From the NCBI GenBank assembly GCA_016618085.1, contig JABLTG010000089.1, forward strand, positions 1 to 64,000: a stretch of 64,000 bases of DNA. The letters run 5' to 3'. The number at the start of each line of letters is the position of its first letter. Position 1 is the first letter of the stretch. The notes below the pieces were generated by a model, which had not been told where the DNA came from, did not search any database, and worked only from the letters and a program-made list of their open reading frames with translations. This DNA comes from Neovahlkampfia damariscottae (taxonomy: Eukaryota > Heterolobosea > Selenaionea > Neovahlkampfiida > Neovahlkampfiidae). Positions 1-8,121 of the stretch are shown one piece after another. Both the position numbers and the translations under genes were made by a program.

Positions 1-1
1 A

Positions 2-536
2 AGAGAAATTAAAAGATTATCTAATGTAGTTGGTAAAGAATCAAGTGATAGAACTTGTATTTTAAAATATCAACATGGAAGATATTATATGATTATTCCA
101 TTTGTTGCAAAAATTAAGAAAAAAGATGAAAAAGAGAAAAAAATTATTGCACTTGATCCTGGAATGAGAACATTTCAAACAGGATTTGATAACTTTGGAA
201 AATTTACGGAATATGGAAAAGGTGATGTTTCAAAATTATTTAAAAATGCGTTGAAATGTGATAAAATTCAATCTGAGATTGATAAAAATAAGTCCAATGA
301 TAAAATGTCAAAAGAAGAAATAAAAAAATTAAAAAAAAAAAGATATAAATTGAAGAAAAAATATCAAAAATATCAAAACCGAATTCAAGGATTGAAAGAA
401 ACATTTCATAAAAGTGTTTCCAAAGATTTTTGTGAAAATAATGATGAAATTTTGATTTCAAAATTTCCAGTCAAAGGAATGATTAAAAAATGGGAAAGAA
501 AAATTCATAGTACAACAGTGAGAAAAATGCTTCATT
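2..536 (+). pseudogene. TnpB/Fanzor-type RuvC nuclease, 5' part (interrupted, also 5'-truncated by window)
   Basis: The frame is open from position 2 and stops artificially at the transposon junction (TAA 536-538). The protein has a RuvC-I motif LDPGMRTFQTGF with the catalytic Asp, a Lys/Glu-rich helical stretch, a RuvC-II region (ILISKFPVKGM) and the WERKIHSTTVRKML segment typical of IS605 OrfB/TnpB and eukaryotic Fanzor proteins. The rest of the gene, including the zinc ribbon, continues in the same frame at 5154 beyond the inserted element. TnpB/Fanzor proteins are RNA-guided DNA endonucleases encoded by mobile elements. No intron is visible here, unlike neighbouring host genes. The N-terminal start lies outside the window. 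Confidence 0.85.
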
Positions 537-630
537 AAGACTCCTATGTAATTAGTCACGTTGTACGAATAAACCTTAGTTTCTAAGTTAAAGTCTATGG
601 GTTCAACCGAACAAGTGTGGTTTTTAGCAA
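537..630 (+). repeat. Left terminal inverted repeat of the transposon
   Basis: About 90 bp matching the reverse complement of the right end with scattered substitutions. Both ends share the AATAAACCTTAGT and CCGAACAA segments. The repeat is followed by subterminal palindromic motifs. Confidence 0.9.
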
Positions 631-637
631 TAAAAAG

Positions 638-735
638 ACTTATTTCTGAATAAGTCTGGTTAATCTGAATAAGTGGTGTTATTCCGAATAAGTATGGGTT
701 TTATGGAATAAGTAGCGTTACTCCGAATAGGTTAC
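638..735. repeat. Left subterminal GAATAAGT repeats
   Basis: There are four to five copies of a motif close to TCTGAATAAGT. The first copy forms a near-perfect palindrome (ACTTATTTCTGAATAAGT around 640-657). The same motif recurs near the right end. Such repeats are likely transposase-binding sites; that role is inferred. Confidence 0.7.
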
Positions 736-832
736 TTGTTGTACAAAAAGTTCAGTTATTTCAAATAACGAAACACTTCAAGTTATAACATGACAGTTTT
801 AATAAAAATTCCAGTTTTGAATTAAAAAAAAT

Positions 833-2005
833 TTATTCTTCAATTCTTTGTTTCTTTTGTTTGTATTTTTTATTTTTCTCTTGTTGTTTTCTTTTCTTTT
901 CCAATTGTTCATCCGCATAACTCTTTAAGACCACTTTATAATAAATGCCATCTTCATTTCTTAAAGGATATTTCATGATGTGGTAATTCGTGAGAGCAAC
1001 ACAAACTTTAAAAACAGTAGAATAAGAATCTTCATCCCATTTGAATTTTCCTTCCATAATTTTAAATAATTTCTTCATTCTCCCATAGAAATTTTCACAA
1101 ATAATTCTGTTCTTAGCAATTTTCTTATTTCTTGCATTTTCTTCTCTACTTAAATCGTTTCCTTTGGAAGGAAGGATGGCTCTGATCTTTTCACTGGCTC
1201 CTTGGTATCCTTTGTCCGCGAGTAAAGCCCAATGTTTGGGGTATTTGTCTTTGAGTTCTCCTTGGTCATTCACATTCATATCTGAACCCTTCTTTTCCAA
1301 GAATTTTTCATAAATTTCCAAGTTATCTTTGAAAATGGTAAAGTCATGAACTGAACCAGCATAAGTGTCACCAATGAAGATAGCAAGACCATTTGGCAAG
1401 TGAGCGACTTCGGTTTTGTATCCATAAGCATGGTGTTTTCCAGAGAAATAGTATTGAGCTTCTTTGAATAGCATCTTTGGTCTAGTTCTCATTTGGAAGG
1501 TGACATCAACGACAAGCCCTACTTCAGGATAATCTTCTAGCCCAATATTTTTCTTTACTTGTTCGTCTTTATAAACAATTTGAACAAGTTCATTTGTCAA
1601 CAATTCAACGATTTTCTCTAACGTTCTGTTAATTGCCAATACAATTGCAGTTTTTTTCACTTTATAAGTGACACTAAACTTGTCCCATGATTCATAATGT
1701 TTCAACATCACCAAGGTAAAGAAAAAAGAATCTAAAGGTCCTAGTTCAGGTTTCTTACCTCTTCCTCTTGTCTTTAATTTCTTTTCTACGATGGAATAAA
1801 GCTCCATAAATTCACTAATCGTGAATCCTGTCATTACTTTGATGGCTTCACTTCCTTCCTTGGCAAATTTTTCATAGTGAACACTTTCTTCTTCATCCAT
1901 CTCAGATTCGGATGAATATTCTTCTACCACTTTCTTAATTTTTTCTTCTTTGTCTTTTTCTAAATTTTTATAGTTCTCAAGTATAGTTTTAGTGTTTCCA
2001 GACAT
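833..2005 (-). CDS. DDE transposase (DDE_Tnp_4-like)
   Basis: A single 390-residue open frame. The N-terminal third (about 1-150) is acidic then helical with a putative helix-turn-helix. The catalytic core shows a DDE triad: Asp in VGLVVDVTFQ, Asp in ALLADKGYQG and Glu in RIICENFYGRMK. A Lys-rich C-terminus (KKRKQQEKNKKYKQKK) could be a nuclear localisation signal. Spacing and motifs match the IS5/Harbinger-type DDE_4 superfamily. The frame is intact, so the protein may still be made. It lies inside the terminal inverted repeats at 537-5150, on the opposite strand to the interrupted nuclease. Confidence 0.9.
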   Translation of the reverse strand: MSGNTKTILENYKNLEKDKEEKIKKVVEEYSSESEMDEEESVHYEKFAKEGSEAIKVMTGFTISEFMELYSIVEKKLKTRGRGKKPELGPLDSFFFTLVMLKHYESWDKFSVTYKVKKTAIVLAINRTLEKIVELLTNELVQIVYKDEQVKKNIGLEDYPEVGLVVDVTFQMRTRPKMLFKEAQYYFSGKHHAYGYKTEVAHLPNGLAIFIGDTYAGSVHDFTIFKDNLEIYEKFLEKKGSDMNVNDQGELKDKYPKHWALLADKGYQGASEKIRAILPSKGNDLSREENARNKKIAKNRIICENFYGRMKKLFKIMEGKFKWDEDSYSTVFKVCVALTNYHIMKYPLRNEDGIYYKVVLKSYADEQLEKKRKQQEKNKKYKQKKQRIEE

Positions 2006-2507
2006 GTTTTGCAGTGAACCATTTTGGAGGATTTTTATAGGTCAAAATTGTTATGCATGAATGGCATTTACAAATAATTTTAATTCTGCACAAATTTTTT
2101 CTCGCATGACGACAATTTGATGGACTAAAAATCATGAGTTTTAAAAGTTTTTGTTTTGTTTGAAAAAAATAAGAAGTATTTATTTTTATCAAATATTATG
2201 AAAATTAAAAGAATAATTTTGATTATTTATAAAAAAGAGGATCTTGATTTATAATTTCTTCAGAGTTTTGTTGCATCATTTATTCTAATTTTTCCATTGA
2301 CATTTCTTTTGTATTTTCTGGAAAAAGTGCAGGAATTGACATACTTTCATTTTTTCGGATAAACTTTTTAAAGTAGAAGTCAGTAAAATAACCATATTCT
2401 CAGAAAATTAATAAAGAGCATATTTAGAAATTTAACAGTATTGAAATTGAATTACTGGAGTTGCTCAGAAACATAAATCCAACTGACCAATAGAATAATT
2501 GTGTTAT
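2006..2507. other. Non-coding spacer inside the transposon
   Basis: AT-rich sequence upstream of the transposase start. I see no convincing coding region, only short accidental frames. It ends in the first internal direct repeat (2485-2533). Confidence 0.5.
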
Positions 2508-2533
2508 TTAACGTTTGAATACGTTGTTTAAAC
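2485..2533 (+). repeat. Internal direct repeat, copy 1
   Basis: The stretch containing TTGTGTTATTTAACGTTTGAA and ACGTTGTTTAAACAA recurs at 4267-4324 in the same orientation, with a short insertion in the second copy. Both copies start with a CCAAT box, so a duplicated regulatory or gene-end segment is possible. Confidence 0.75.
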
Positions 2534-2690
2534 AATCACTGAATAAAAGCAAGTGGTATCCCGGATGTGGAAAGATAAGTTCATTGTTTGTGAACGTGAT
2601 TTTATTAATATTACAATCAAAGTCTTCCTGTATAATTTTTAGATTTTTAAAGTCTGGATGAGCAAAAAAATAATGTTGAAATGCACCCAT
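2508..2690 (-). CDS. Small open frame in the transposon, unknown
   Basis: 60 codons starting at 2690 on the minus strand; the 3' end runs into the internal direct repeat. No recognisable domain. It may be a gene remnant whose end was formed by the repeat, since the sequence around the second repeat copy also contains a similar leucine-rich frame end. Low confidence. Confidence 0.2.
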   Translation of the reverse strand: MGAFQHYFFAHPDFKNLKIIQEDFDCNINKITFTNNELIFPHPGYHLLLFSDCLNNVFKR

Positions 2691-2900
2691 TTTGTGTCAA
2701 TGTCAATCTTATTTTTCAATTTTGTGACGTTTTGGTGCTTGAAATGAACACCATAAAAAGACAAAAAAATATTGGCAAAAAATGAAGCAACAAAAATTTT
2801 AAAAGTATTTTCATTGTTTCAACTCTTCAGGATTCAGTTAAAAAAAATTAAATTGCTTTTTTTAATTTTTATTAAGTTTTACTTAAGAATGACTTATGAT

Positions 2901-3569
2901 TTATAATTTTTTTTTTTTGAGCATTTCCTTTAATTCCTTTTTGCCGTATCCATTGACAACATCTTCTTCAGGGTGTCCATTCTCAAAAGTTATCATCAAA
3001 CATACACGAAGTTCTTCACAATCTATTCTAAAATTTACTCTATTTCTGCGCGTAAAGTAGAACACTTTCCAAGTGTAAGAATGTTCACCAAAAAATTCAT
3101 CAATATATTCAAATATGTCTATTAATGAGCCATGATGTTCTTCTTTCAGTAGTTCTATGAAATATTTATCCCCTTTCTTTGAAACTACTTTAGAATACCC
3201 AGAATTGTAAAAGTATCCATCATTTGGTAATTTTATGTTATAAGTAAACCACTCTTCTTGGTCTTTACCATTGATCCATTTTTCCTTGACAACGGTTCCC
3301 ATCCAAGTTCTTTCGTCATACACAAAGGAAGTACTGAAAGACTTCTTATTACCAACATTTATATATTTAAAATCATCTTCTTTAATAGTTTTAATTATTT
3401 TCTTGTCATTTTTCAAGAAAGTGACGAACACATCATTCAATATCCCAAGATTAAAGCGAGAGGTATCAAACTTCTCTAAAAGTTGTCTGATTATTTCATT
3501 ATTCATGAAAATTCTTTCATCTGGATCATAATTTGACCCAAGTATATCATAAAACATTTCTTTGTCCAT
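2901..3569 (-). CDS. Unknown transposon cargo protein
   Basis: About 222 residues from the Met at 3569 (an upstream Met at 3602 is also in frame). The frame is intact and has balanced composition, with aromatic-rich segments (ERTWMGTV, HSYTWKVFYF) and a basic tail (KKELKEMLKKKKL). No known domain recognised. An ATTGG/CCAAT pentamer lies just upstream (3612-3616 and 3643-3647), as for host genes, so it may be expressed. It shares strand with the transposase and could be an accessory protein or a passenger gene. Confidence 0.55.
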   Translation of the reverse strand: MDKEMFYDILGSNYDPDERIFMNNEIIRQLLEKFDTSRFNLGILNDVFVTFLKNDKKIIKTIKEDDFKYINVGNKKSFSTSFVYDERTWMGTVVKEKWINGKDQEEWFTYNIKLPNDGYFYNSGYSKVVSKKGDKYFIELLKEEHHGSLIDIFEYIDEFFGEHSYTWKVFYFTRRNRVNFRIDCEELRVCLMITFENGHPEEDVVNGYGKKELKEMLKKKKL

Positions 3570-3611
3570 CGTACTTTTTTTTGTTGAACCAAAAAAAATC
3601 AAATAATTTCT

Positions 3612-3616
3612 CCAAT
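3612..3616 (-). promoter_or_regulatory. CCAAT/ATTGG box, transposon cargo gene
   Basis: CCAATCA on the plus strand, 43 nt before the Met at 3569; a second CCAAT is at 3643-3647. Confidence 0.35.
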
Positions 3617-3739
3617 CAAAACCATTTTAAAAATAACTTTGCACCAATAGGAATAATAATTAAAAAAAAACAAATTTAGACCAATGAAATTTACTCAAGG
3701 TATAGTTCATGTATAGTGTGAAATTATAATCATTTCAAA

Positions 3740-4200
3740 TTGAAGAATTTTAGTTTTTTTGTTTTCTGTCTTCAATTTTTTTTATCTTCCTTTGTTTCTT
3801 TTTGTTTCTTTTCACTTTTTCTTCCTCTTTTTTTTTTCTTTTTTTGTGGATTTCATTTTTTTCTTCTTTGATTTTTTAATTTTTTCTTCGCCACCTTCTT
3901 TCTCATCATTTTCATCTTGTTCTTTTTTCTTTTTCTTGTTTTAGTTCTTTCCACTTATATTTTACCATCAATTCCACCATGTGTATCATATTGTCGTGAA
4001 ACAATATCTCTTATAATTTGTTTATCAAATAAATTTAATTTTTGTAAAATTTCGATGTCATCCATATTAATTTCTTCATCTGAATTTTCATCCAAATCTT
4101 CCGGTTTTGATCCAAGTCATTATCTTTGTTTGTTTTTCTCCAATTTTAATTTTTCATCTTTTTTGTTGTTTGGTTGCTTTTACTTTCTTTGAATTTGTTT
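3740..4200 (-). pseudogene. Decayed basic/acidic low-complexity gene in the transposon
   Basis: Read on the minus strand, a segment encodes an acidic stretch followed by IEILQKLNLFDKQIIRD and ends in TAA; a Lys/Arg/Glu-rich segment continues in other frames. The opposite strand gives only Phe/Ser-rich shadow frames. Composition suggests a nuclear protein with charged tails. Several frame changes mean it is probably no longer functional, unless tiny introns are involved. Confidence 0.35.
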
Positions 4201-4266
4201 CTTGCTTAACTGAATTGAATGGCAATTTTTATTGGTGGGAAATACTTTAAAATAGAATAAATCATT

Positions 4267-4324
4267 AACCAATGAAATTATTGTGTTATTTAACGTTTGA
4301 ACGTTGAGTACGTTGTTTAAACAA
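4267..4324 (+). repeat. Internal direct repeat, copy 2
   Basis: Second copy of the repeat at 2485-2533, with a 9-bp insertion in the middle. It lies just upstream of the GIY-YIG relic, so that relic and the region around 2500 may derive from a duplication within the element. Confidence 0.75.
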
Positions 4325-4395
4325 GTTGAACCCGGTCACTGGACTCAGAAACCCCAAGCAAATAAAAATGACTCAAATGACGGTCGCACCGAAAG

Positions 4396-4670
4396 AAGGT
4401 CTTGGTTATGTTTATAATGACAGATACAAAAGATAAATTTCCGATGGACTCTACCGAACACAGATTTAAAATTGGATCTTCTAAGCATCCCATGAAAAGA
4501 TTGAGCCAATTTTTAACTAGTAATTTAGATATTACAATTGTACTGCAAAAGGTAAATAGATTGGAGTCAGAAAAGAGCGTTCGCAAACACTTAAAGAAAA
4601 CACATCAAACTAGAATGGTTTAAGGATCACTAGAGGAAATCATGTCTGTGTTTACAAGTTGTCTCAATAA
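4396..4670 (+). pseudogene. GIY-YIG/T5orf172-like nuclease relic
   Basis: GYVY appears in one frame at about 4404-4415, and IMTD...FKIGSSKHPMKRLSQF continues in the next frame, so a 2-bp deletion or similar has split the GIY-YIG motif. The KIGSSKHPMKRL segment is characteristic of T5orf172/MUG113 GIY-YIG domains. KSVRKHLKK follows, and the frame stops at TAA 4621-4623. No intact start codon matches the frame. Nucleases of this family are common in viruses and mobile elements; here it is decayed cargo. Confidence 0.55.
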
Positions 4671-4749
4671 TTAATTTTTTTATTTAGTTGACTGAAGAAT
4701 TCATCTTATGTTACAACAAACAATCTCAACTGAATGTCCTTCCCCAATA

Positions 4750-5045
4750 ACATAACTTATTTCTGAATAAGTTATGTTATAAGATAAGCTCTTTTTCCAG
4801 TTGAAATGCTATTCTTCAAATCGAAAACCAATGTTTATTCATATAACGCGATGAATTATGGGAGTCTCAATAAATTTTGAATATTTTAACATCAAACACC
4901 CGGCAAATTCAAGTAAATCCAATTCTGAATAGGAGACTTGTAATGTAAAAGATAACTTATTTGAACTAACACCATCTATTCATTAAAAACTACACTTATT
5001 TTGAATAACACCACTTATTTGGAGTAACCACACTTATTCGGAAAT
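4750..5045. repeat. Right subterminal ACTTATT repeats
   Basis: Copies of ACTTATTTCTGAATAAGT and ACTTATT(C/T)(C/T)GAAT variants lie in mostly opposite orientation to the left cluster, for example near 4757-4775 and 4988-5040. The stretch holds no gene. Confidence 0.65.
4832..4867. repeat. Internal copy of the transposon end
   Basis: TTTATTCATATAACG followed by GGGAGTCT repeats the outer right end (5113-5149) some 280 bp further in. It is a second, diverged terminal sequence inside the element and may be an alternative or older end. Confidence 0.6.
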
Positions 5046-5059
5046 AAATAGTGTTACAA

Positions 5060-5150
5060 TTAAAAACCATATTTGTTCGGCTGAAACCATGGACTTCAAC
5101 TTAGTAACTAAGGTTTATTCATATAACGTCACTAATTACATAGGAGTCTT
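5060..5150 (-). repeat. Right terminal inverted repeat of the transposon
   Basis: Complementary to 537-630. It ends in TACATAGGAGTCTT immediately before the ATT target copy. Substitutions between the two arms suggest the copy is not brand new. Confidence 0.9.
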
Positions 5151-5153
5151 ATT

Positions 5154-5491
5154 GGTCTCATTTTCAATTTCGTCAAACATTAAAACATCTTGCTCAAAAA
5201 GATTCTGTTCAAGTACATGAAGTTTCAGAACATTATACCAGTTGTACATGTGGATCATGTGGAAAAATAGATTAGAAACTTGGAAAAAAAGATTATTTCA
5301 ATTGTAAATATTGTAATTTTTCTCTTCCAAGAGATTATAATGGAGCAAGAAATATATTTCTGATGAATATACAAAATTTTATTGGAAATCCAAAAACTGT
5401 CAGTACTGCTGGCGACGGTCCTATCCCGAAAGAAACCTTGATTTTAATGTCTGGTCTGATTAATCAGAATGAACGGAAAAGTCAGTTTTAA
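5154..5491 (+). pseudogene. TnpB/Fanzor-type nuclease, 3' part with zinc ribbon and one in-frame stop
   Basis: This is the continuation of the nuclease interrupted at 536. Joining 533-536 to 5154 reads MLHWSHFQFRQTL, which matches the conserved segment of the family. Next come EHYTSCTCGSCGK (first zinc-ribbon cysteine pair with the usual YTS motif), FNCKYCN (second pair) and LPRDYNGARNIF with the RuvC-III Asp. An in-frame TAG (about 5269-5271) sits between the two cysteine pairs, so even without the insertion the gene would be truncated. The frame then runs to TAA 5489-5491. In this family a guide RNA is often encoded at the 3' end, so 5491 and just downstream could hold its relic; that is inference. 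Confidence 0.85.
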
Positions 5492-6183
5492 GATAGCGGA
5501 TTGAGAATGAAAGATATGTAAATTCTGATAAATATTTCTTAAAAGGTTTGAGATTCCCAGAGAAAAAGTAGTGATTTATTAGTGCGAATATCAGGATTTT
5601 TTTGTTTCCAATGAGAATAATGATCTTACTTGAGGATTTCCGTTGTTTCAAGTGTTCAATTCTTCCAAACTTCTTTTGAAATGAACCATTGTGAGACAAA
5701 TTAAAAAATCACGATTTTTTTGGAAGTTCTGAGGATTTGAAAGAAATAACATCTGCAGTTGTTTGGTTTGTATATCAGTGTTACTTGGTGTGCGTTTTGT
5801 TGAAAATAAAATTTGAAAGTGTTGATGATTTCGTTTTACGGTTTCGATCAAAAAATAGTGAAACAAAAGGAAAATGTATTATTTGTAAAGAACAATGAAA
5901 TTTATCCAATATATTGACCAAAAAATGAAAAATCCACGAAATTGGGATATCTTGGCGGTGAATAAAAAAAAGTTAAATCACTGTCCAGATCTTTCACTTC
6001 CACCAACTACACCTTCGTAGCATACTGGGAATGCATCAAGATATAGGATATTTTACTTGAGGAAGGGTGTTCGATTCATCCCGAAGGTTAACTTATTTTT
6101 GGATGCAGAATTGAACTGTTGTTTATGGAATTTGATTTCAATCTTGTTACATTACTTTGTCATCCATCCAATCAAATCTTAGG
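5492..6183. other. Intergenic stretch without a recognisable gene
   Basis: 692 bp between the nuclease 3' end and the next gene. Only short frames with no recognisable similarity are present. The first part could be the 3' end of the nuclease-bearing mobile element, including any guide RNA sequence, but I cannot define an end. The CCAAT promoter pentamer of the next gene is at 6168-6172. Confidence 0.5.
6168..6172 (+). promoter_or_regulatory. CCAAT box, secreted propeller gene
   Basis: CCAATCAAA ends about 11 nt before ATG 6184. Confidence 0.5.
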
Positions 6184-8045
6184 ATGATGAAGTTGCTGTT
6201 TTTGTGTTTGGTTGTGTTTCAAACCATGATGGCCCAAGAGTATCACACCATTCAAGTTATAGATTCAGAAACAAAAAGAGGTTCAAAAAAAAAAAGACTA
6301 AATTCCAGGTGTACCTATGGTTCAATTGAAAACTGTCAACAAAATGGAATATTGGAGCGACAGGTAAAACATAAATATTGTTCATTCAATTTAGCAATGG
6401 AATTATTGCCTTCTTTGAACCTGGACTTATGAACAAGAAAATTTTCTTTTTTGTTAGTTCACATGGTTATGAATTTCCAAAAGACGGATTTGGTTTTGAA
6501 GGAACTTCATTAATCACCAAACCAAAAGGAAAAACTATTTTAGAAATTAAAAGAATTAACAAAGCGGAAAGGCTATATCGATCTTCAGGTTATGGTATTT
6601 ACCGTGATAGCTTATTGGTTTCGGAAAAAATTCCAATTAAAGAACCTTTATTAAACTCTCAGGTAACTGGTTTAGATAGCGTTTTGAGTTCTATTTACAA
6701 AGGAAAAATATATTTCTTTTGGGGTGACACTTTGAATCCTTCCTATCCTTTGGGCAATTTTCATGTTTCAGGTGGTGTTTCAAATTTACCAAATGACAAT
6801 AATTTAGATATTGAATTGGGTATTAACTATAAATACTTTCAGAATGTTGATGGATTTGTAAAATCTGTGGCTCCAATTGAGCCAAAAGCTCAACCCACAT
6901 GGATTCATGCAACCGTTGTTTTGAAAGAAAATGAGAAGGAAATAATGGTAGCTGGATTTCATAAACCTGCGTCAAATAATTTGAAAGAAAAGAATGGGTT
7001 TATCAAATGGAATGATGAAAAAAATGAATTTGAACTGTTGAAATTTATTGATGATTCTAATGTTTCACCACCAATTGGTAGTCATGTATTGAAGATAAAA
7101 GAAGGTGAAAAAGAAGTTTTATACTTTACAGATCCATATGCCATGGTAAAGGTTGAAGCAACTGTTGAAAAGTTTACCAATCCAAAAGAGTATTTTGCTT
7201 TCACTTGCTTAAAAGAAGGAACAAATTTGAAAGATTGGAGTAATGTTCAACTTGATAGAGATGTTAATGGTGTGTTGAAATATGGATGGAAAAAGAATAC
7301 AGCTCCTGTTCAAACTTTACAGTATCTTGAAATGATCAATAGAAATTTGATCAAAAAATCAGAGGCTTATTTCCTTCAAATGAAAGATTTTGAACAAAAT
7401 GAAATTGTAATGCATCGTGGAACTATAAAGTACAATCCTTATAAAAAGAAGTACATCTTAATCGGCACTCAATTTGGTGGAGATTCCAGCAAAATTGGTG
7501 AAATATTCTATTCGGAGTCAAGTTCGATTGTAGGACCTTGGAGATGGGCTGTAAAGATTATAACCCATAAAAACATTGATTTTTATAACCCTGCTCAACA
7601 TGATTTCTTTGATAAACAGAATGGAAAGATTATCTTCATTGAAGGTACATACACAAGAACATTTGATAAACTTGGAATTCCGACACCAATGTATGAATAT
7701 AACCAACAATTTTACAAGTTAAATCTGGATTATGTTACTTTACCACAACCAATTTATCTTGATGAAAATCAAAAATTCACATCAAAACTTCAAAAAAATG
7801 GAAAGATTCAATTTTATGCTTTTTTGAAAAATTATAGAGAATTTGAAATGGTACCAGTGGTTTTTGAGAATGAAATGTATTTTGAAAGGAAATTTCCTTC
7901 TGAAAATGATGAAATAGTGTTTTATTCTATGAAAACAAAATTAAAAAATACAATTGATTATTATGTCCATCCAATCAAAAACAAAAAGAAATATTCACTA
8001 CAAAAATCAGAAAAATTTGCATTTAGGGTCATAACTCATCAATAA
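6184..8045 (+). CDS. Secreted beta-propeller-like protein of bacterial type
   Basis: Three exons: 6184-6280, 6309-6363, 6395-8045 (introns 28 and 31 bp), 600 residues. A clear signal peptide (MMKLLFLCLVVFQTMMA, then QEYH) indicates secretion. The mature part begins with VPMVQLKTVN...SDSNGIIAFFEPGLM, then SHGYEFPKDGFGF, AERLYR, GIYRDS, FFWGDT, SYPLGNFHVSG and a C-terminal GPWRWAVKIITH, FYNPAQHDFFD, IIFIEGTYT. From memory these match a family of secreted bacterial proteins (planctomycete-like) with a DUF4185/GH43-like five-bladed propeller. Substrate unknown; a glycan is likely. The large last exon and bacterial affinity suggest horizontal acquisition, followed by intron gain at the 5' end. Confidence 0.8.
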
Positions 8046-8086
8046 ATATATTCTATTTTTAGAACAACAAATTTAAATCTCGTTAT

Positions 8087-8091
8087 CCAAT
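8087..8091 (+). promoter_or_regulatory. CCAAT box, NAE1
   Basis: CCAATCAAA, 30 nt before ATG 8122. Confidence 0.5.
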
Positions 8092-8121
8092 CAAATCATT
8101 TTATTTTTCTCAAAGTATCTA

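Larger units (their letters stand above)
537..5150 (-). mobile_element. 4.6-kb DDE DNA transposon inserted in the nuclease gene
   Basis: The boundaries are defined by long imperfect terminal inverted repeats: the left end begins AAGACTCCTATGTAATTAG and the right end closes with its complement, with similarity extending about 90 bp inwards. A 3-bp ATT is present at both junctions (534-536 and 5151-5153); removing one copy restores the host reading frame. An alternative reading is a 2-bp TA duplication (536-537 and 5150-5151), which also keeps frame but adds one residue. The element carries a DDE transposase on the minus strand (833-2005), an unknown 3' gene, basic low-complexity cargo and a nuclease relic. 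The transposase resembles the DDE_Tnp_4 group (PIF/Harbinger or ISL2EU-like). Confidence 0.9.

Noticed and set aside
3259-3944. Phe/Ser-rich open frames on the plus strand in the transposon
   Set aside because: They are antisense shadows of Lys/Glu-rich coding sequence on the minus strand; composition is unlike any protein in the window.
5260-5275. TAG reassigned to a sense codon (as in some protists), based on in-frame TAGs in the nuclease relic and YbaK-like gene
   Set aside because: Across more than 20 well-aligned genes every other break is explained by a short GT-AG intron, and no conserved gene contains an internal TAG. Two damaged genes are better evidence for decay.
5460-5866. Two minus-strand frames (79 and 72 codons) downstream of the nuclease
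   Set aside because: No start context, no similarity and no continuation by splicing; treated as chance.
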